NCBI GenBank assembly: GCA_026399015.1
Contig: JAPLRS010000041.1
Location: forward strand, 1-64,000
Reading direction: 5' to 3'
DNA: 64,000 nucleotides
Source: Methylococcales bacterium
Lineage (GTDB): Bacteria; Pseudomonadota; Gammaproteobacteria; Methylococcales; Methylomonadaceae
Below the pieces are notes generated by a model. The model was not told where the DNA came from. It was given only the letters and a program-made list of their open reading frames with translations, and made no database searches. Positions 14,625 through 27,523 of the stretch are shown here, in pieces. Position 1 is the first letter of the stretch. The number at the start of each line of letters is the position of its first letter. Position numbers and translations under genes: made by a program.

Positions 14625-16265
14625 TTACGTATTTGTGGTTTTAATAAGAATTGCTTTGGTAGGGCAATATTTTTCAGCGAGCTGGGCTTTTTCTAAAGCC
14701 TCTAAACTAGGGTTATCCTGAAGTACCGTCACATTGCCTTCGTCATCTACCTGAAAAAGCTCTGGTGCTTCTGCCATACAAGTCGCATGCCCTTGACATA
14801 ATTCTCTATCTAAATAAATTTGAAAGCCTGTTGGTTCAACGGTTAACGTCTGCGCCACGCTAGACTCAGCAATTTCTTCAGTACTGGCCTGTAGATTCTT
14901 GCGCTTAACATAACGCACTCGACAAGGTGATAACGGTTGCACCACCATCTGCGTAAAATCATCTTGATATTGGTCTTTTTCATCAACCAATTCAAAAGTA
15001 TAGCGTCGTAATAAGATGCTAAAAATAGCTTTTAACTGCAACATAGCAAAGGCATTGCCCGTACACTTATGCTTGCCACCACCAAAAGCAATCCAACTAA
15101 ACGGTCTTGCATCTTCTTGGCGTTCTTCTGAATACCGCTCTAAATCAAACTTTTCTGGGTCAGGAAATATTTCTGCAATACGATGTGAAACGCGTGGCGA
15201 AGCGCATACGTATTTACCTGCCTTAACGGTATACCCTTTAAAGTGAAAATCCTTCATCACTTTTCGAATTAAAAAGATCAATGGCGGATGCAATCGTAAG
15301 ACTTCTTTAACAACATTCTCTAGAACCGGAATTTCACGCAAAGACTGAAAAGTCACTTCACCATCAAAACCAAACAGTTGATCTAATTCCGTTAAAACCA
15401 ACTCCAATTGCTCAGGTCTTCTAGCTAATTCTAATAAAGTCCAAGCGGCAGTCCCAGCAGTTGTATGATGACCTGCGAAGATAGTCCCAATCAACATACC
15501 TGTAATTTCATGGGGTGATAAAGCCGTGCCATCATCATATTTTGAATCGATTAATAACTGAAATGCATCATCACTTTTTTCAGCTTTTAAAGCTCTTTTA
15601 GCAATAATACCCGTCACTAACTCTTGTAAGCGAGCTCGCGCTTTATCTCTGCGACGAAATACGGGGAGTGGCAAGTACGGAAAGACAAATGCTAAAGGAT
15701 TAACGCCTTTTTCCAAATCATGATAAATCTTGGCAAATTCTTCATTTAACTCATAACGAAACTCATCACCCAAGAGACAATGACTAGAGGTGTAAATTGT
15801 GAGTTCTTTCATGAACTCCAACAGATCAATTTCACCTGTTTCACCCCAGCCGGCAATCATATCTTCGACTTCTTGCACGATAACTTGCGCATAGCCACGC
15901 ATAGGTTTATCACGCAAAACTGGCATTAGCATTTTGAGTTGTTGATCTTTTTTATGCGGAGGCGCATCAAACACGACACCTTTACCAAAAATAGGCGTCA
16001 TTATTTTATAAGCTTGGCTTTGATCAAGCTGTGCATCGGGCGCACGAAAAAAAGCCTCATTAGCTTCTGGGCCCGTCATCAAAACCATTTTCTGATGAAA
16101 CATACGAAACTCGCCTATTTCTCCTAGGCTGTTTCTAAGATTCATCATATATAAAAAAGGATTTTTGCCGAACTTGAGCATGTGCCCAAAGAGAGGTAAT
16201 GCACCCGGCATTTTTGGAGGCTCTAGACCTAAAGACTGGGGTTGTTCTTGATTTGGTGTTGTCAT
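14625..16265 (-). CDS. Sterol 14-alpha-demethylase CYP51 fused to a ferredoxin
   Basis: Removes the 14-alpha methyl group of lanosterol by three monooxygenase cycles. Residues 1-455 are a cytochrome P450: the I-helix GTIFAGHHTTAGTAAW, ExxR (VVKEVLRLHPP), and the heme loop FGGGKHKCTGNAFA with Cys401. After a short linker, residues about 470-546 form a ferredoxin with CQGHATC and a distal CP (YCPTKAI), the three-cysteine pattern of [3Fe-4S] ferredoxins. The same fusion is known from Methylococcus capsulatus. There is no N-terminal membrane anchor, unlike eukaryotic CYP51. It is first in the sterol operon; the promoter should lie in 16266-16394. Confidence 0.95.
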   Translation of the reverse strand: MTTPNQEQPQSLGLEPPKMPGALPLFGHMLKFGKNPFLYMMNLRNSLGEIGEFRMFHQKMVLMTGPEANEAFFRAPDAQLDQSQAYKIMTPIFGKGVVFDAPPHKKDQQLKMLMPVLRDKPMRGYAQVIVQEVEDMIAGWGETGEIDLLEFMKELTIYTSSHCLLGDEFRYELNEEFAKIYHDLEKGVNPLAFVFPYLPLPVFRRRDKARARLQELVTGIIAKRALKAEKSDDAFQLLIDSKYDDGTALSPHEITGMLIGTIFAGHHTTAGTAAWTLLELARRPEQLELVLTELDQLFGFDGEVTFQSLREIPVLENVVKEVLRLHPPLIFLIRKVMKDFHFKGYTVKAGKYVCASPRVSHRIAEIFPDPEKFDLERYSEERQEDARPFSWIAFGGGKHKCTGNAFAMLQLKAIFSILLRRYTFELVDEKDQYQDDFTQMVVQPLSPCRVRYVKRKNLQASTEEIAESSVAQTLTVEPTGFQIYLDRELCQGHATCMAEAPELFQVDDEGNVTVLQDNPSLEALEKAQLAEKYCPTKAILIKTTNT

Positions 16266-16394
16266 AACTCAATCATATTCTAAGCATTTTTAAGAAAGGT
16301 TAACTATTCTTTCTAAAAAGCCTTAACTTTTAGTCGTGCAGTAAAACCCCAATCATGGGCTAATTTTACGCGGTGACCGATTATTGTACAAACC

Positions 16395-17057
16395 TTATTC
16401 TTTTCCGGATAGAAAGGGCACAAAGGTGACAGGTTCAATTTCTTCAACTTCATAACCACTGGTTTTACGCGTAACGCGTTGTAGCATTTGCTGACCATTA
16501 ACACCAACTGGAATCACCATAACGCCACCAATTGCCAACTGCTGTATTAGTTGAAAAGGTATTTCCGAAGGTGCCGCAGAAGCAATAATACCGTTAAAAG
16601 GGGCATATTCTGGCCATCCCACATTACCATCATTATAAAGATAACTGATGTTTTTAAGCTTTAATTCACCAATATGAGTTCTAGCCTTGCGTTGCAATGG
16701 CAAGATTCGCTCAACAGAATAGACCCTATCTACAAAAGGCGACAAGATAGCTGTTTGATAACCACAGCCTGTACCAATCTCTAAAACTTTTTCTAAATGT
16801 CCTGTTGTTTCCAACAGCAATTCAGTCATTCTAGCAACGATATAAGGTTGAGAAATTGTTTGATTATAACCAATCGGTAAAGCGGTATCTTCATAAGCTC
16901 GACTAGATAAAGCTTCATCCATAAAGATATGTCGCGGCGTATCCCGCATCACCTCTAGTACTCTTTGATTTTTAATACCTTGTTCAGACAAGCGTTTAAT
17001 CATGCGCTCGCGTGTGCGCAATGAGGTCATTCCCATGCCTTGTAAACTTATATTCAT
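16395..17057 (-). CDS. pcm: Protein-L-isoaspartate O-methyltransferase
   Basis: Repairs isoaspartyl residues in aged proteins by SAM-dependent methylation. The protein has [20 protein letters not shown] at the N-terminus, then [18 protein letters not shown], the SAM motif [15 protein letters not shown], and the C-terminal [20 protein letters not shown]. The track starts at a TTG (17063), but an ATG at 17057 overlaps the surE stop by four bases (ATGA), so I use that start (220 residues). In enterics nlpD and rpoS follow pcm; here the sterol operon follows instead. Confidence 0.95.
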   Translation of the reverse strand: MNISLQGMGMTSLRTRERMIKRLSEQGIKNQRVLEVMRDTPRHIFMDEALSSRAYEDTALPIGYNQTISQPYIVARMTELLLETTGHLEKVLEIGTGCGYQTAILSPFVDRVYSVERILPLQRKARTHIGELKLKNISYLYNDGNVGWPEYAPFNGIIASAAPSEIPFQLIQQLAIGGVMVIPVGVNGQQMLQRVTRKTSGYEVEEIEPVTFVPFLSGKE

Positions 17058-17809
17058 AAACAATCTACCTTAGGCAACCACGCATTTAATGCGTTAATAC
17101 TTTCATAATCTGTTAAATCGATTTGCAAAGGTGTTACCGAAACATAGCCATTACTGACGGCATAAAAATCCGTACCTTCGCCCGCATCTTGTTCTGTACC
17201 AGGGGGACCTACCCAATAAATAACGCGTCCACGCGGATCGGCACTTTTAATCACCGCCTCAGACTTATGACGCTGACCTAAACGTGTTGCTTGATAACCT
17301 TTTAAGTCTGCAATAGGCACATCGGGGACATTCACATTTAGAATGATATCTTTAGCCAACGGTTGATTAATAATTTGTTTTAATAAATTGGCAGCAACTT
17401 CTGCGGCAGTTTCAAAATGCGTAGGATTACTTCCTACCAATGAAATAGCAATAGCGGGTAAACCAAGAAATCGTCCTTCTGTTGCTGCGGCAACTGTCCC
17501 TGAATACAAAACATCATCACCCAAATTAGAGCCATGATTAATCCCAGCAAATACCATATCAGGTTCTTTATCTAGTAAACCGGTAATGGCTAAATGCACA
17601 CAATCAGTCGGCGTACCATCAACTTTGATAAAGCCATTATCGGTTGAATGCGCGCGCAAGGGCATTTCTAAGGTTAATGAATTGCTAGCAGCACTGCGAT
17701 TTCTATCAGGCGCAACGACTGTTATTTCAGCATATTTCCTTAAAGCATTGGCTAGTGCTACTAATCCCTCAGCTAAATAGCCATCATCATTACTCAACAA
17801 AATATGCAT
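17054..17809 (-). CDS. surE: 5'/3'-nucleotidase SurE
   Basis: Metal-dependent nucleoside monophosphate phosphatase associated with stationary-phase survival. The metal-binding [13 protein letters not shown] is at the N-terminus, followed by [26 protein letters not shown] and [20 protein letters not shown]. The track begins at TTG 17815; the ATG at 17809 gives the canonical [11 protein letters not shown] start (251 residues). It overlaps pcm by 4 bases, as usual for the truD-surE-pcm block, but a Smr-type gene on the other strand separates it from truD here. Confidence 0.95.
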   Translation of the reverse strand: MHILLSNDDGYLAEGLVALANALRKYAEITVVAPDRNRSAASNSLTLEMPLRAHSTDNGFIKVDGTPTDCVHLAITGLLDKEPDMVFAGINHGSNLGDDVLYSGTVAAATEGRFLGLPAIAISLVGSNPTHFETAAEVAANLLKQIINQPLAKDIILNVNVPDVPIADLKGYQATRLGQRHKSEAVIKSADPRGRVIYWVGPPGTEQDAGEGTDFYAVSNGYVSVTPLQIDLTDYESINALNAWLPKVDCL

Positions 17810-17884
17810 TATCAATTCGCCATTCAGCGTAAGAAACTATAAAATCAAACATATTAGCAACAATAACCAATAAAATCAGCTTTC

Positions 17885-18430
17885 GTGGTAAAAAAAAACC
17901 TTACACAAGAAGATAAAGATTTATTTCGTCAAAGTATTGGCCAAGTAAAGACACTTGATTCTAATAAAGTATTATTAAATCAAAAAGACAAGCCTAAACC
18001 TTACCCCAAACCTACAAAGACCGATCTAGACGATTCATTATTTAACGATACAAGCACCGACTTAGAAAAAGTCGGACTTGAAGATAGCCTGAGCTACACA
18101 GCACCAGGCTTACAAAACAATGTGTTAAAGAAATTACGCAAAGGCCACTTTGGACTTGATGCCGATATTGACCTACATGGTTTAACGAGCAATGCCGCTA
18201 AAAATCAACTACTGGTTTTTTTAAATAACTGTATTGCCTCAAACTACCGTTGCGTACATATTGTGCATGGCAAAGGCTATCGATCAGCAGATAGTCAGCC
18301 CGTTTTAAAAAATGACCTTAATTTATGGTTAAGACAACATAAAGACGTCCAAGCTTTTTGCTCTGCACCACAAAGCGCTGGCGGTACAGGCGCCTTATTT
18401 GTTTTATTAAAGGTTAATAATCTCTCTTAA
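17885..18430 (+). CDS. Smr-domain protein (SmrA/YfcN-like endonuclease)
   Basis: A 181-residue protein with a GTG start (17885). The first ~85 residues are polar and probably flexible. Residues about 95-180 form a Smr domain: DADIDLHGLTSNAAKNQL (the DLHGL motif), CVHIVHGKGYRS (the HGKG motif) and TGALFVLL. Smr proteins nick or cleave nucleic acids; SmrB-type members act on collided ribosomes or mRNA. It is the only + strand gene inside the conserved pyrG-pcm block, divergent from surE, and its last 24 bases overlap the 3' end of truD. Confidence 0.88.
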   Translation: MVKKNLTQEDKDLFRQSIGQVKTLDSNKVLLNQKDKPKPYPKPTKTDLDDSLFNDTSTDLEKVGLEDSLSYTAPGLQNNVLKKLRKGHFGLDADIDLHGLTSNAAKNQLLVFLNNCIASNYRCVHIVHGKGYRSADSQPVLKNDLNLWLRQHKDVQAFCSAPQSAGGTGALFVLLKVNNLS

Positions 18431-19441
18431 AACGGATGTTGCGTAACTGCCTGCAGGTAAAGTAAAACCGAGCTCTAATATATCTTCTTGTATAAACTGC
18501 CAATTTAAGTCGTTTACTTTAACGCGCAAAGCGCGTCTATCGCTCTCTACTCCAGCAACAATTAAACCTTGAACCAAGTCTGGATAACTATTCAAAATTG
18601 AACTTTCAAGCTCTAAAGCCAATGCAGATACGCTGACATCCCCTTTACCACATAAAGCACCGGAAACATGTATTTCCTGTGCTTGCAGACGCCGCATAAT
18701 TTCTGCATCGGGCTGATCTGATTTAAAACTACTATGCGAGCCATCAAACACATAAGTATCACCCACCAAAGCCTGATTCCAAGTTTGATTTGCTACTCGA
18801 TACCCTAAAATATGATTAAACAAATATGACCGAACTGCTGACAAGTACAAACTACGTTGCTCTCTGCCCACCTTTGCACCTTGAAACATCGTTAGGGCTT
18901 TCTGAACATTTAAACCTTTATGACCAAAGCGTTGCACACCAAAATAATTAGCCATGCCTTCAACTTTAATACGCTCTAATTGTTGAGCCGTTTTTTGTTG
19001 ATCACCTTGCCAATCTTTAATACGCAACTTAAAACTGTTACCAGACAATACGCCACGCTTTAATTTTCTGGCATGCCGAATAACCTGAAGTACCTTTATA
19101 TTATCTGTATTAAATAAAGTCCAATCAGGATCAGCTTTACCAGGCAACCAAACACTAAACCATTGCGTAGTAACGGCGTGTCGATCTTTTAAACCAGCAA
19201 AACTGACATCACGCTGTCTTACACTGGCAAAACGCGCTAATTGTCTTGCGACAAACTCGGTATTTTCGTCCGTTTTTTCTATCTGTAAAAAAACATGCTC
19301 ACCTGCCCCAGAAGGCTCAAAGGCTAAATGCTCTGTTACTATAAAATCTTCTGATGTAACTCGAATCTTCCCCTCGCCTGAAGGGCCTCCGTATACATAA
19401 GGCCATTCAGGTAGATCAATTATTTGATTGTTATCTTCCAT
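18407..19441 (-). CDS. truD: tRNA pseudouridine(13) synthase TruD
   Basis: Forms pseudouridine 13 in tRNA(Glu). The 344-residue protein has the N-terminal DFIVTEHLAFEPSGAGEH segment and the catalytic loop FAGLKDRHAVTTQWFSV with nucleophile D86. NYFGVQRFGHKG near residue 170 and the TRUD insertion domain follow. It is in its expected position downstream of ispF. The 3' end overlaps the Smr gene tail to tail by 24 bases, which makes antisense overlap of the two transcripts unavoidable. Confidence 0.94.
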   Translation of the reverse strand: MEDNNQIIDLPEWPYVYGGPSGEGKIRVTSEDFIVTEHLAFEPSGAGEHVFLQIEKTDENTEFVARQLARFASVRQRDVSFAGLKDRHAVTTQWFSVWLPGKADPDWTLFNTDNIKVLQVIRHARKLKRGVLSGNSFKLRIKDWQGDQQKTAQQLERIKVEGMANYFGVQRFGHKGLNVQKALTMFQGAKVGREQRSLYLSAVRSYLFNHILGYRVANQTWNQALVGDTYVFDGSHSSFKSDQPDAEIMRRLQAQEIHVSGALCGKGDVSVSALALELESSILNSYPDLVQGLIVAGVESDRRALRVKVNDLNWQFIQEDILELGFTLPAGSYATSVLREIINL

Positions 19442-19500
19442 AGCAATTTATATATTTACATCCATGCCAAAAAACAGAGCGACTCTTAGCTAGTAACATA

Positions 19501-19974
19501 TTATTTTTCAATCAAAACGACAGCTTGAACGGCAATACCTTCTTTACGACCCTCAAAACCCAATTTTTCAGTCGTCGTAGCCTTAACATTAATACAATCC
19601 ACTGCCACTTTTAAATCTTCGGCAATATTAGTGCACATAGCCACAATATGCGGCGCCATTTTAGGCGCTTGCGCGATAATAGTTATATCTGCGTTTACTA
19701 ATAAATAACCTTTTTCTTGCACAATGTTATAGACATGGCGCAATAAAACACGACTATCAGCACCTTTAAACTCAGGATCTGTATCCGGAAAATGCTTTCC
19801 TATATCCCCTAACGCGGCCGCGCCTAATAAAGCATCACATAAAGCATGTAACACCACATCACCATCAGAATGCGCTTCTAAGCCTTGCTCATAAGGAATT
19901 TTAACGCCTCCTAAAATGACATCACCGTCGTCTTTAAAACGATGCACATCATAGCCCATACCTACTCTAATCAT
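19501..19974 (-). CDS. ispF: 2-C-methyl-D-erythritol 2,4-cyclodiphosphate synthase
   Basis: Fifth enzyme of the MEP isoprenoid pathway. [13 protein letters not shown] supplies the zinc ligands D8 and H10, and [32 protein letters not shown] is the family signature. The protein has 157 residues, the usual length. It overlaps ispD by 8 bases, so the two are translated from one message. Its product feeds the isoprenoids from which the squalene for the nearby sterol genes is made. Confidence 0.96.
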   Translation of the reverse strand: MIRVGMGYDVHRFKDDGDVILGGVKIPYEQGLEAHSDGDVVLHALCDALLGAAALGDIGKHFPDTDPEFKGADSRVLLRHVYNIVQEKGYLLVNADITIIAQAPKMAPHIVAMCTNIAEDLKVAVDCINVKATTTEKLGFEGRKEGIAVQAVVLIEK

Positions 19975-20665
19975 TTTGATGCTCCATATAAAACTGCGCT
20001 AAGGCTAAATCTTCTGGTCGGGTAATTTTAATATTATCAGGACGACCCTCTACTATCTTCGGCTGTAAGCCTTGCAACTCTAATGCACTGGCTTCATCAG
20101 TGATGGCAGGATTACCTTCTGCAATCTCTAAAGCATTTTTTAAACTACCATACTTAAACATCTGTGGTGTTAATGCCCGCCAAATATGACTTCTATCTAA
20201 GGTGCCTACAATATTTTTACCCTGTACATCTTTTAGAGTGTCATGAGAGGATAAAGCCAAAATCCCACCCACCTCATCCGCACGCAAGGTATCAATTAAT
20301 AAATTTATATCTGTCGCTGTAATACAAGGCCTAGCAGCATCATGAACCAAGACCCAGTCTTCATCTGATGCCAAGTCTCTAATTGATTTTAATGCGGACA
20401 ATACTGAATCAGCTCGCTCTTTACCGCCATCAGCGGTGATCACTTGTTCATGCCCAGAAACCTCTAATTCTGGCCAATAAGGATCTTCTTTTGAAATAGC
20501 CACCGCAACTGCTGTAAATACATTGGCACTTAATAAGCGCAACAAAGTATGTTCAATGACTGTTTTACCTGCAAGTTCCAAATATTGTTTAGGCCTATCC
20601 GCGTTCATGCGCTTACCGACACCGGCAGCAGGAACCACTGCCCAAAACTTTATAGCTGTTGTCAT
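19967..20665 (-). CDS. ispD: 2-C-methyl-D-erythritol 4-phosphate cytidylyltransferase
   Basis: Third enzyme of the MEP pathway; transfers CMP from CTP to methylerythritol phosphate. The 232-residue protein shows [20 protein letters not shown] (the nucleotide-binding GxGxRM...PKQY motif), [10 protein letters not shown] near 105, and TDEASALE near the C-terminus. It follows ftsB and overlaps ispF. No unusual features. Confidence 0.95.
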   Translation of the reverse strand: MTTAIKFWAVVPAAGVGKRMNADRPKQYLELAGKTVIEHTLLRLLSANVFTAVAVAISKEDPYWPELEVSGHEQVITADGGKERADSVLSALKSIRDLASDEDWVLVHDAARPCITATDINLLIDTLRADEVGGILALSSHDTLKDVQGKNIVGTLDRSHIWRALTPQMFKYGSLKNALEIAEGNPAITDEASALELQGLQPKIVEGRPDNIKITRPEDLALAQFYMEHQND

Positions 20666-20754
20666 TTATATTTCCGAAACCTCATAAACAGAAAAGGCGA
20701 CAATCCAAAAGTGCTGACCACTCTTAGCTTGCCGCCTTTATACTGCTTATAACA

Positions 20755-21024
20755 TTATTCTAGAACCTGAAAAAAAGTCTCACCATCTCTAATCATACCT
20801 AGTTCGTACCGGGCTCTTTCTTCAATAGCTTCTTGACCTTTTCTCACATCTTCAACTTCTGCATAAAGTGCTTTATTACGCGCACTTTTTTCTGCCACTT
20901 GTTTACTTAGATCGTCCATTTGCTGCTGGTAAGCTTCAATCTCTTTAATGCCACCATCACCATACCAAAGTCGGCATTGCAAAAGTACGATCAACAAAAC
21001 CACTAATGCCAGAAGAATTTTCAT
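20755..21024 (-). CDS. ftsB: Cell division protein FtsB
   Basis: An 89-residue bitopic protein. Residues 1-17 are a membrane segment (MKILLALVVLLIVLLQC), followed by LWYGDGGIKEIE and a coiled coil (QQQMDDLSKQVAEKSARNKALYAEV), then the RARYELGMIRDGETFFQV tail, all typical of FtsB. It works with FtsL and FtsQ in the divisome. Its position between eno and ispD is conserved in gammaproteobacteria. Confidence 0.94.
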   Translation of the reverse strand: MKILLALVVLLIVLLQCRLWYGDGGIKEIEAYQQQMDDLSKQVAEKSARNKALYAEVEDVRKGQEAIEERARYELGMIRDGETFFQVLE

Positions 21025-21100
21025 AATATTACAATTAAGTAAAGCACCCTATGCATCACTCTTAAAAGCAAAACACAGGGCACTTTATGCGTAAATAATA

Positions 21101-24854
<3,754 letters not shown>

Positions 24855-25387
24855 TTAAAATATGGAGTTCAGAGAGAAACTGCACGCAGCTAATGTAAAA
24901 CGATGCTATTTTAATCGACAATGGCTTTGTCGTCATTGTCTTTATTTGGCTAACCACCTAAATAATGACCGTTTTTATTAAAAATCATCTCCAAATCGAT
25001 TCTAGGTAATCAATTTTAGGCATCCAAGCTCATTATTTTTAAATTTCGATACGAAAGTAACTTCTCGGTTCAATATAAATTTCACCCAATATTCTAGTTA
25101 ATGACGACGGTTTATAAAAATTAATTTCCTACCAATCAACTCAAGAAAATTAATAACTTATATCGAAAAGCGTGCATTACTTAACTTAAATTTTAAAATA
25201 GTTTAACTTTTTTTCATTTTCCATTGAACCTTTTTAACATTCATTGCAATTAACGAGTAAGAAACATGATTTTATGGCTCTTCAACCTACAAACCATTAG
25301 AAATAAAGGTTGCTAGAAAAAATAAAAATTAATTATTTAACAGAACATCACATCCAACTAGACGCTTAACAATAGGGTATATTGACC
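24855..25387. other. 533-base AT-rich gap upstream of pyrG
   Basis: No coding frame of merit. It must contain the pyrG promoter (left side, minus strand) and that of the HTH gene (right side, plus strand). GGGTATATTG just before the HTH start may be part of a -10 region. No strong repeat or RNA fold was recognised by eye. Confidence 0.5.
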
Positions 25388-25651
25388 ATGATTCGTATTA
25401 AAGAACTTACCGAAGAAGAAAAAATCACTTTAGAAAGCATGAAAAAGAGCCACCCTGGCCATATGCCACGCATGAGAGCTCATGCAATTCTTTTAAGCCA
25501 CTCGGGTTTTGAAGTTCAAGAATTATCTGACATTTTTGGTGTTTGCAGACAAACTACTGCAACATGGTTGAAATCATGGACAAAAGAAGGCATCTGCGGT
25601 TTATTAGACAAACCAAGAAGCGGTCGTCCTCGCAAGATCATCGCAGCTTAA
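25388..25651 (+). CDS. Stand-alone transposase-type helix-turn-helix protein
   Basis: An 87-residue protein (ATG at 25388; the track uses an upstream TTG). EEEKITLESMKKSHPGHMPRMRAHAILLS and then FEVQELSDIFGVCRQTTATWLKSWTKEGICGLLDKPRSGRP form the winged HTH that begins IS630-family transposases (HTH_29-like). There is no DDE catalytic domain, no terminal inverted repeats are visible, and a strong terminator follows 21 bases after the stop. It therefore looks like a complete small gene with its own transcription unit, perhaps a DNA-binding regulator derived from a transposase, and not a random truncation. Target unknown. Confidence 0.72.
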   Translation: MIRIKELTEEEKITLESMKKSHPGHMPRMRAHAILLSHSGFEVQELSDIFGVCRQTTATWLKSWTKEGICGLLDKPRSGRPRKIIAA

Positions 25652-25672
25652 TCAATCAAAGCATTCCAAGAT

Positions 25673-25702
25673 AAAAAAGGCCTTAAGATTAAGGCCTTTT
25701 TT
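25673..25702 (+). terminator. Strong intrinsic terminator of the HTH gene
   Basis: AAAAAAGGCCTTAA and TTAAGGCCTTTTTT (25673-25686, 25689-25702) form a nearly loopless stem with A- and T-tracts on both sides, so it can terminate in either direction. It lies 21 bases after the HTH stop codon. Confidence 0.85.
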
Positions 25703-26071
25703 ATTTGTAAGACCCCACCTAGAAACACCTCAATCTCATCTTAATAGCCTTTCAATCGAAAAAACTTATTAACAGTTATTCATACTAATATTTATTTATT
25801 AAATCAGCACAACTTTTGTAATATTACACCCGATTGAAACAATGCTAACAAATTGATTTATAATAAAAAATTATAAAGCCTAATCTTTAGGCAATCTAAC
25901 AAAACGCAATAAAAATTATGCAGTTAGAAAGCGAAAACTACACTTACACACAAAGTTATCCACAGGTTTTGGGGATAACTTAATAAAGCATCATAAGGTC
26001 AAGCAGTTACACAACAAAGCTAAATTTACTATTAACAATATTGCCCAATGTTGTTTCTTTAAATAAATGAT
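25703..26071. other. AT-rich gap with a DnaA-box-like palindrome
   Basis: No gene is visible. The sequence is very AT-rich and contains a symmetric DnaA-box-like element at 25953-25981. The region is bounded by the terminator of the HTH gene and the 3' end of tilS, so it has no obvious need for a promoter. Confidence 0.5.
25953..25981. promoter_or_regulatory. Palindromic pair of DnaA-box-like sites
   Basis: TTATCCACA at 25956-25964 matches the DnaA-box consensus, and a near match (TTATCCCCA) lies inverted at 25970-25978. Together AAGTTATCC and GGATAACTT form a perfect 9-bp inverted repeat with 11 bases between. Could bind DnaA, or simply be a symmetric operator. No dnaA, dnaN, gyrB or mnmG gene is near, so an origin is not claimed. 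Confidence 0.4.
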
Positions 26072-27400
26072 CTACACTCTTAGCATCAGTAATTGCACAC
26101 AAGAAACATCAGCGTTTTCTTGATAAGAATCCGCACTCACCCATAAATCGCCAACGGCAACTAAGTCCTCATCTAAATAAACTAAAGGTATAAATTCCCT
26201 TTCCCAAGGTGGAATACCCGCCTCTTGAAACAGATCTTTTAAATCATGCCGCCCCTCTCGATTAGGTAAGCGTAATTTCTCTCCGCCTTTTCGAGCGCGA
26301 ACTGTCACAACGGATTGTTGCCATTTATCTAGAGGAATCCCATCCCCCGCAATGCATATTTTTAAAACCTGCTGCCTTGAGATCCTTACGGATAATAATC
26401 CTGGCCCCCAAATAGTTTCCGCAATCTGATCATCCGCCTTATTCTTTAAACAATATAAATTATCTCGATAGCGGCGAATAGAATAACCTCGCCCAGCCAA
26501 TATTGGATCGCCACCTTGTCTTGCGAGCATCACCTCAGTACGTAAGCGCTCAACAAAAACTTCTGAAGGCATTTTTAAACCTAAGAACTGAAACCACTCT
26601 CTAATAACCAACACCTGCTTAGAAATATCTAATGTTTGTAATTGATTTATTGATAATGTTTTATCAGCCGTATTAAAAACAGCATTAAACAAATCATTAG
26701 CTAGTTCAGAAAGTAAAACTTGCGCAGTAGCACAATGCTTTGCTGACCGAGAAACTGTTTTATCAATCGCAGACCAACGCTGTTTTAATAGCGGCAATAT
26801 GTTATTACGCAGGTAATTACGATCGTAATCATTACTAAAATTACTCGGATCGGTAATCCACTTAAGTCCATTAGCCACGGCATACTCATCAATCACCTGC
26901 TTAGAAACATTTAAGAAGGGACGTAATAATTGTCCTTTACCAAACACCATAGATTCTGGCATCCCAGACAAACCTTTTAGTCCACTACCACGAAACAACT
27001 GTAACAATACTGTTTCCAATTGATCTTCTCTATGCTGCGCCACTAGCAACACATCACCTTCATTAACTAAAGATTTTAAAGCGCTATATCGAGCATTACG
27101 CGCCGCCTCTTCCGGACTTTCTCCCTGATCTGGCAAGGCATTTACGCGTAACATTTTAAAATCAACTGCCAATTTATTAGCAACCGCTGCACAATGCACA
27201 GCCCAAGCATCCGCCTCAACTTGTAAGCCATGATGCACATAAACAGCGGTTATTTTCTCTTTTAACAGGGGAATGCCTGCACAAACATACAACAACACGT
27301 GCGAATCTACACCACCGCTATAACCAATAATGATGCGATTAGCCTGCCGACATTTATTAAATACGGAGATTAAAGAATCTGCTGAAAGCAAGTCCGTCAT
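26072..27400 (-). CDS. tilS: tRNA(Ile)-lysidine synthase
   Basis: Converts C34 of tRNA(Ile2) to lysidine so it reads AUA. The 442-residue protein has the PP-loop IIGYSGGVDSHVLL near residues 22-35, VYVHHGLQ near 55, QHREDQLETVLLQLFRGSGLKGLSGM near 130 and the TilS C-terminal domains (RKGGEKLRLPNREGRHDLKDLFQEAGIPPWER near 370-400). Monocistronic here. Usual length for gammaproteobacteria. Confidence 0.95.
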   Translation of the reverse strand: MTDLLSADSLISVFNKCRQANRIIIGYSGGVDSHVLLYVCAGIPLLKEKITAVYVHHGLQVEADAWAVHCAAVANKLAVDFKMLRVNALPDQGESPEEAARNARYSALKSLVNEGDVLLVAQHREDQLETVLLQLFRGSGLKGLSGMPESMVFGKGQLLRPFLNVSKQVIDEYAVANGLKWITDPSNFSNDYDRNYLRNNILPLLKQRWSAIDKTVSRSAKHCATAQVLLSELANDLFNAVFNTADKTLSINQLQTLDISKQVLVIREWFQFLGLKMPSEVFVERLRTEVMLARQGGDPILAGRGYSIRRYRDNLYCLKNKADDQIAETIWGPGLLSVRISRQQVLKICIAGDGIPLDKWQQSVVTVRARKGGEKLRLPNREGRHDLKDLFQEAGIPPWEREFIPLVYLDEDLVAVGDLWVSADSYQENADVSCVQLLMLRV

Positions 27401-27444
27401 AGAAGATTATTTGAAATGTATTGAAAGATAAAAGACTTAAAGAT

Positions 27445-27474
27445 CATTACCGAGCCATGATAGGCTCGGTAATG
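27445..27474 (-). terminator. Hairpin terminator after the cytochrome gene
   Basis: CATTACCGAGCC (27445-27456) and GGCTCGGTAATG (27463-27474) form a perfect 12-bp stem with a 6-base loop, about 50 bases beyond the cytochrome stop. A T-rich tract follows on the minus strand. Confidence 0.75.
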
Positions 27475-27523
27475 TTACTGACAACTTGCGTTATATTATC
27501 TATAACTCAAGCAAAAACTGAAC

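Noticed and set aside
16313-16507. 64-aa minus ORF between cyp51 and pcm
   Set aside because: Mostly overlaps pcm in another frame; composition is not protein-like.
25703-26071. Chromosomal origin of replication
   Set aside because: Only one good DnaA box and one near match; none of the usual origin neighbours (dnaA, dnaN, gyrB, mnmG) is in the window.
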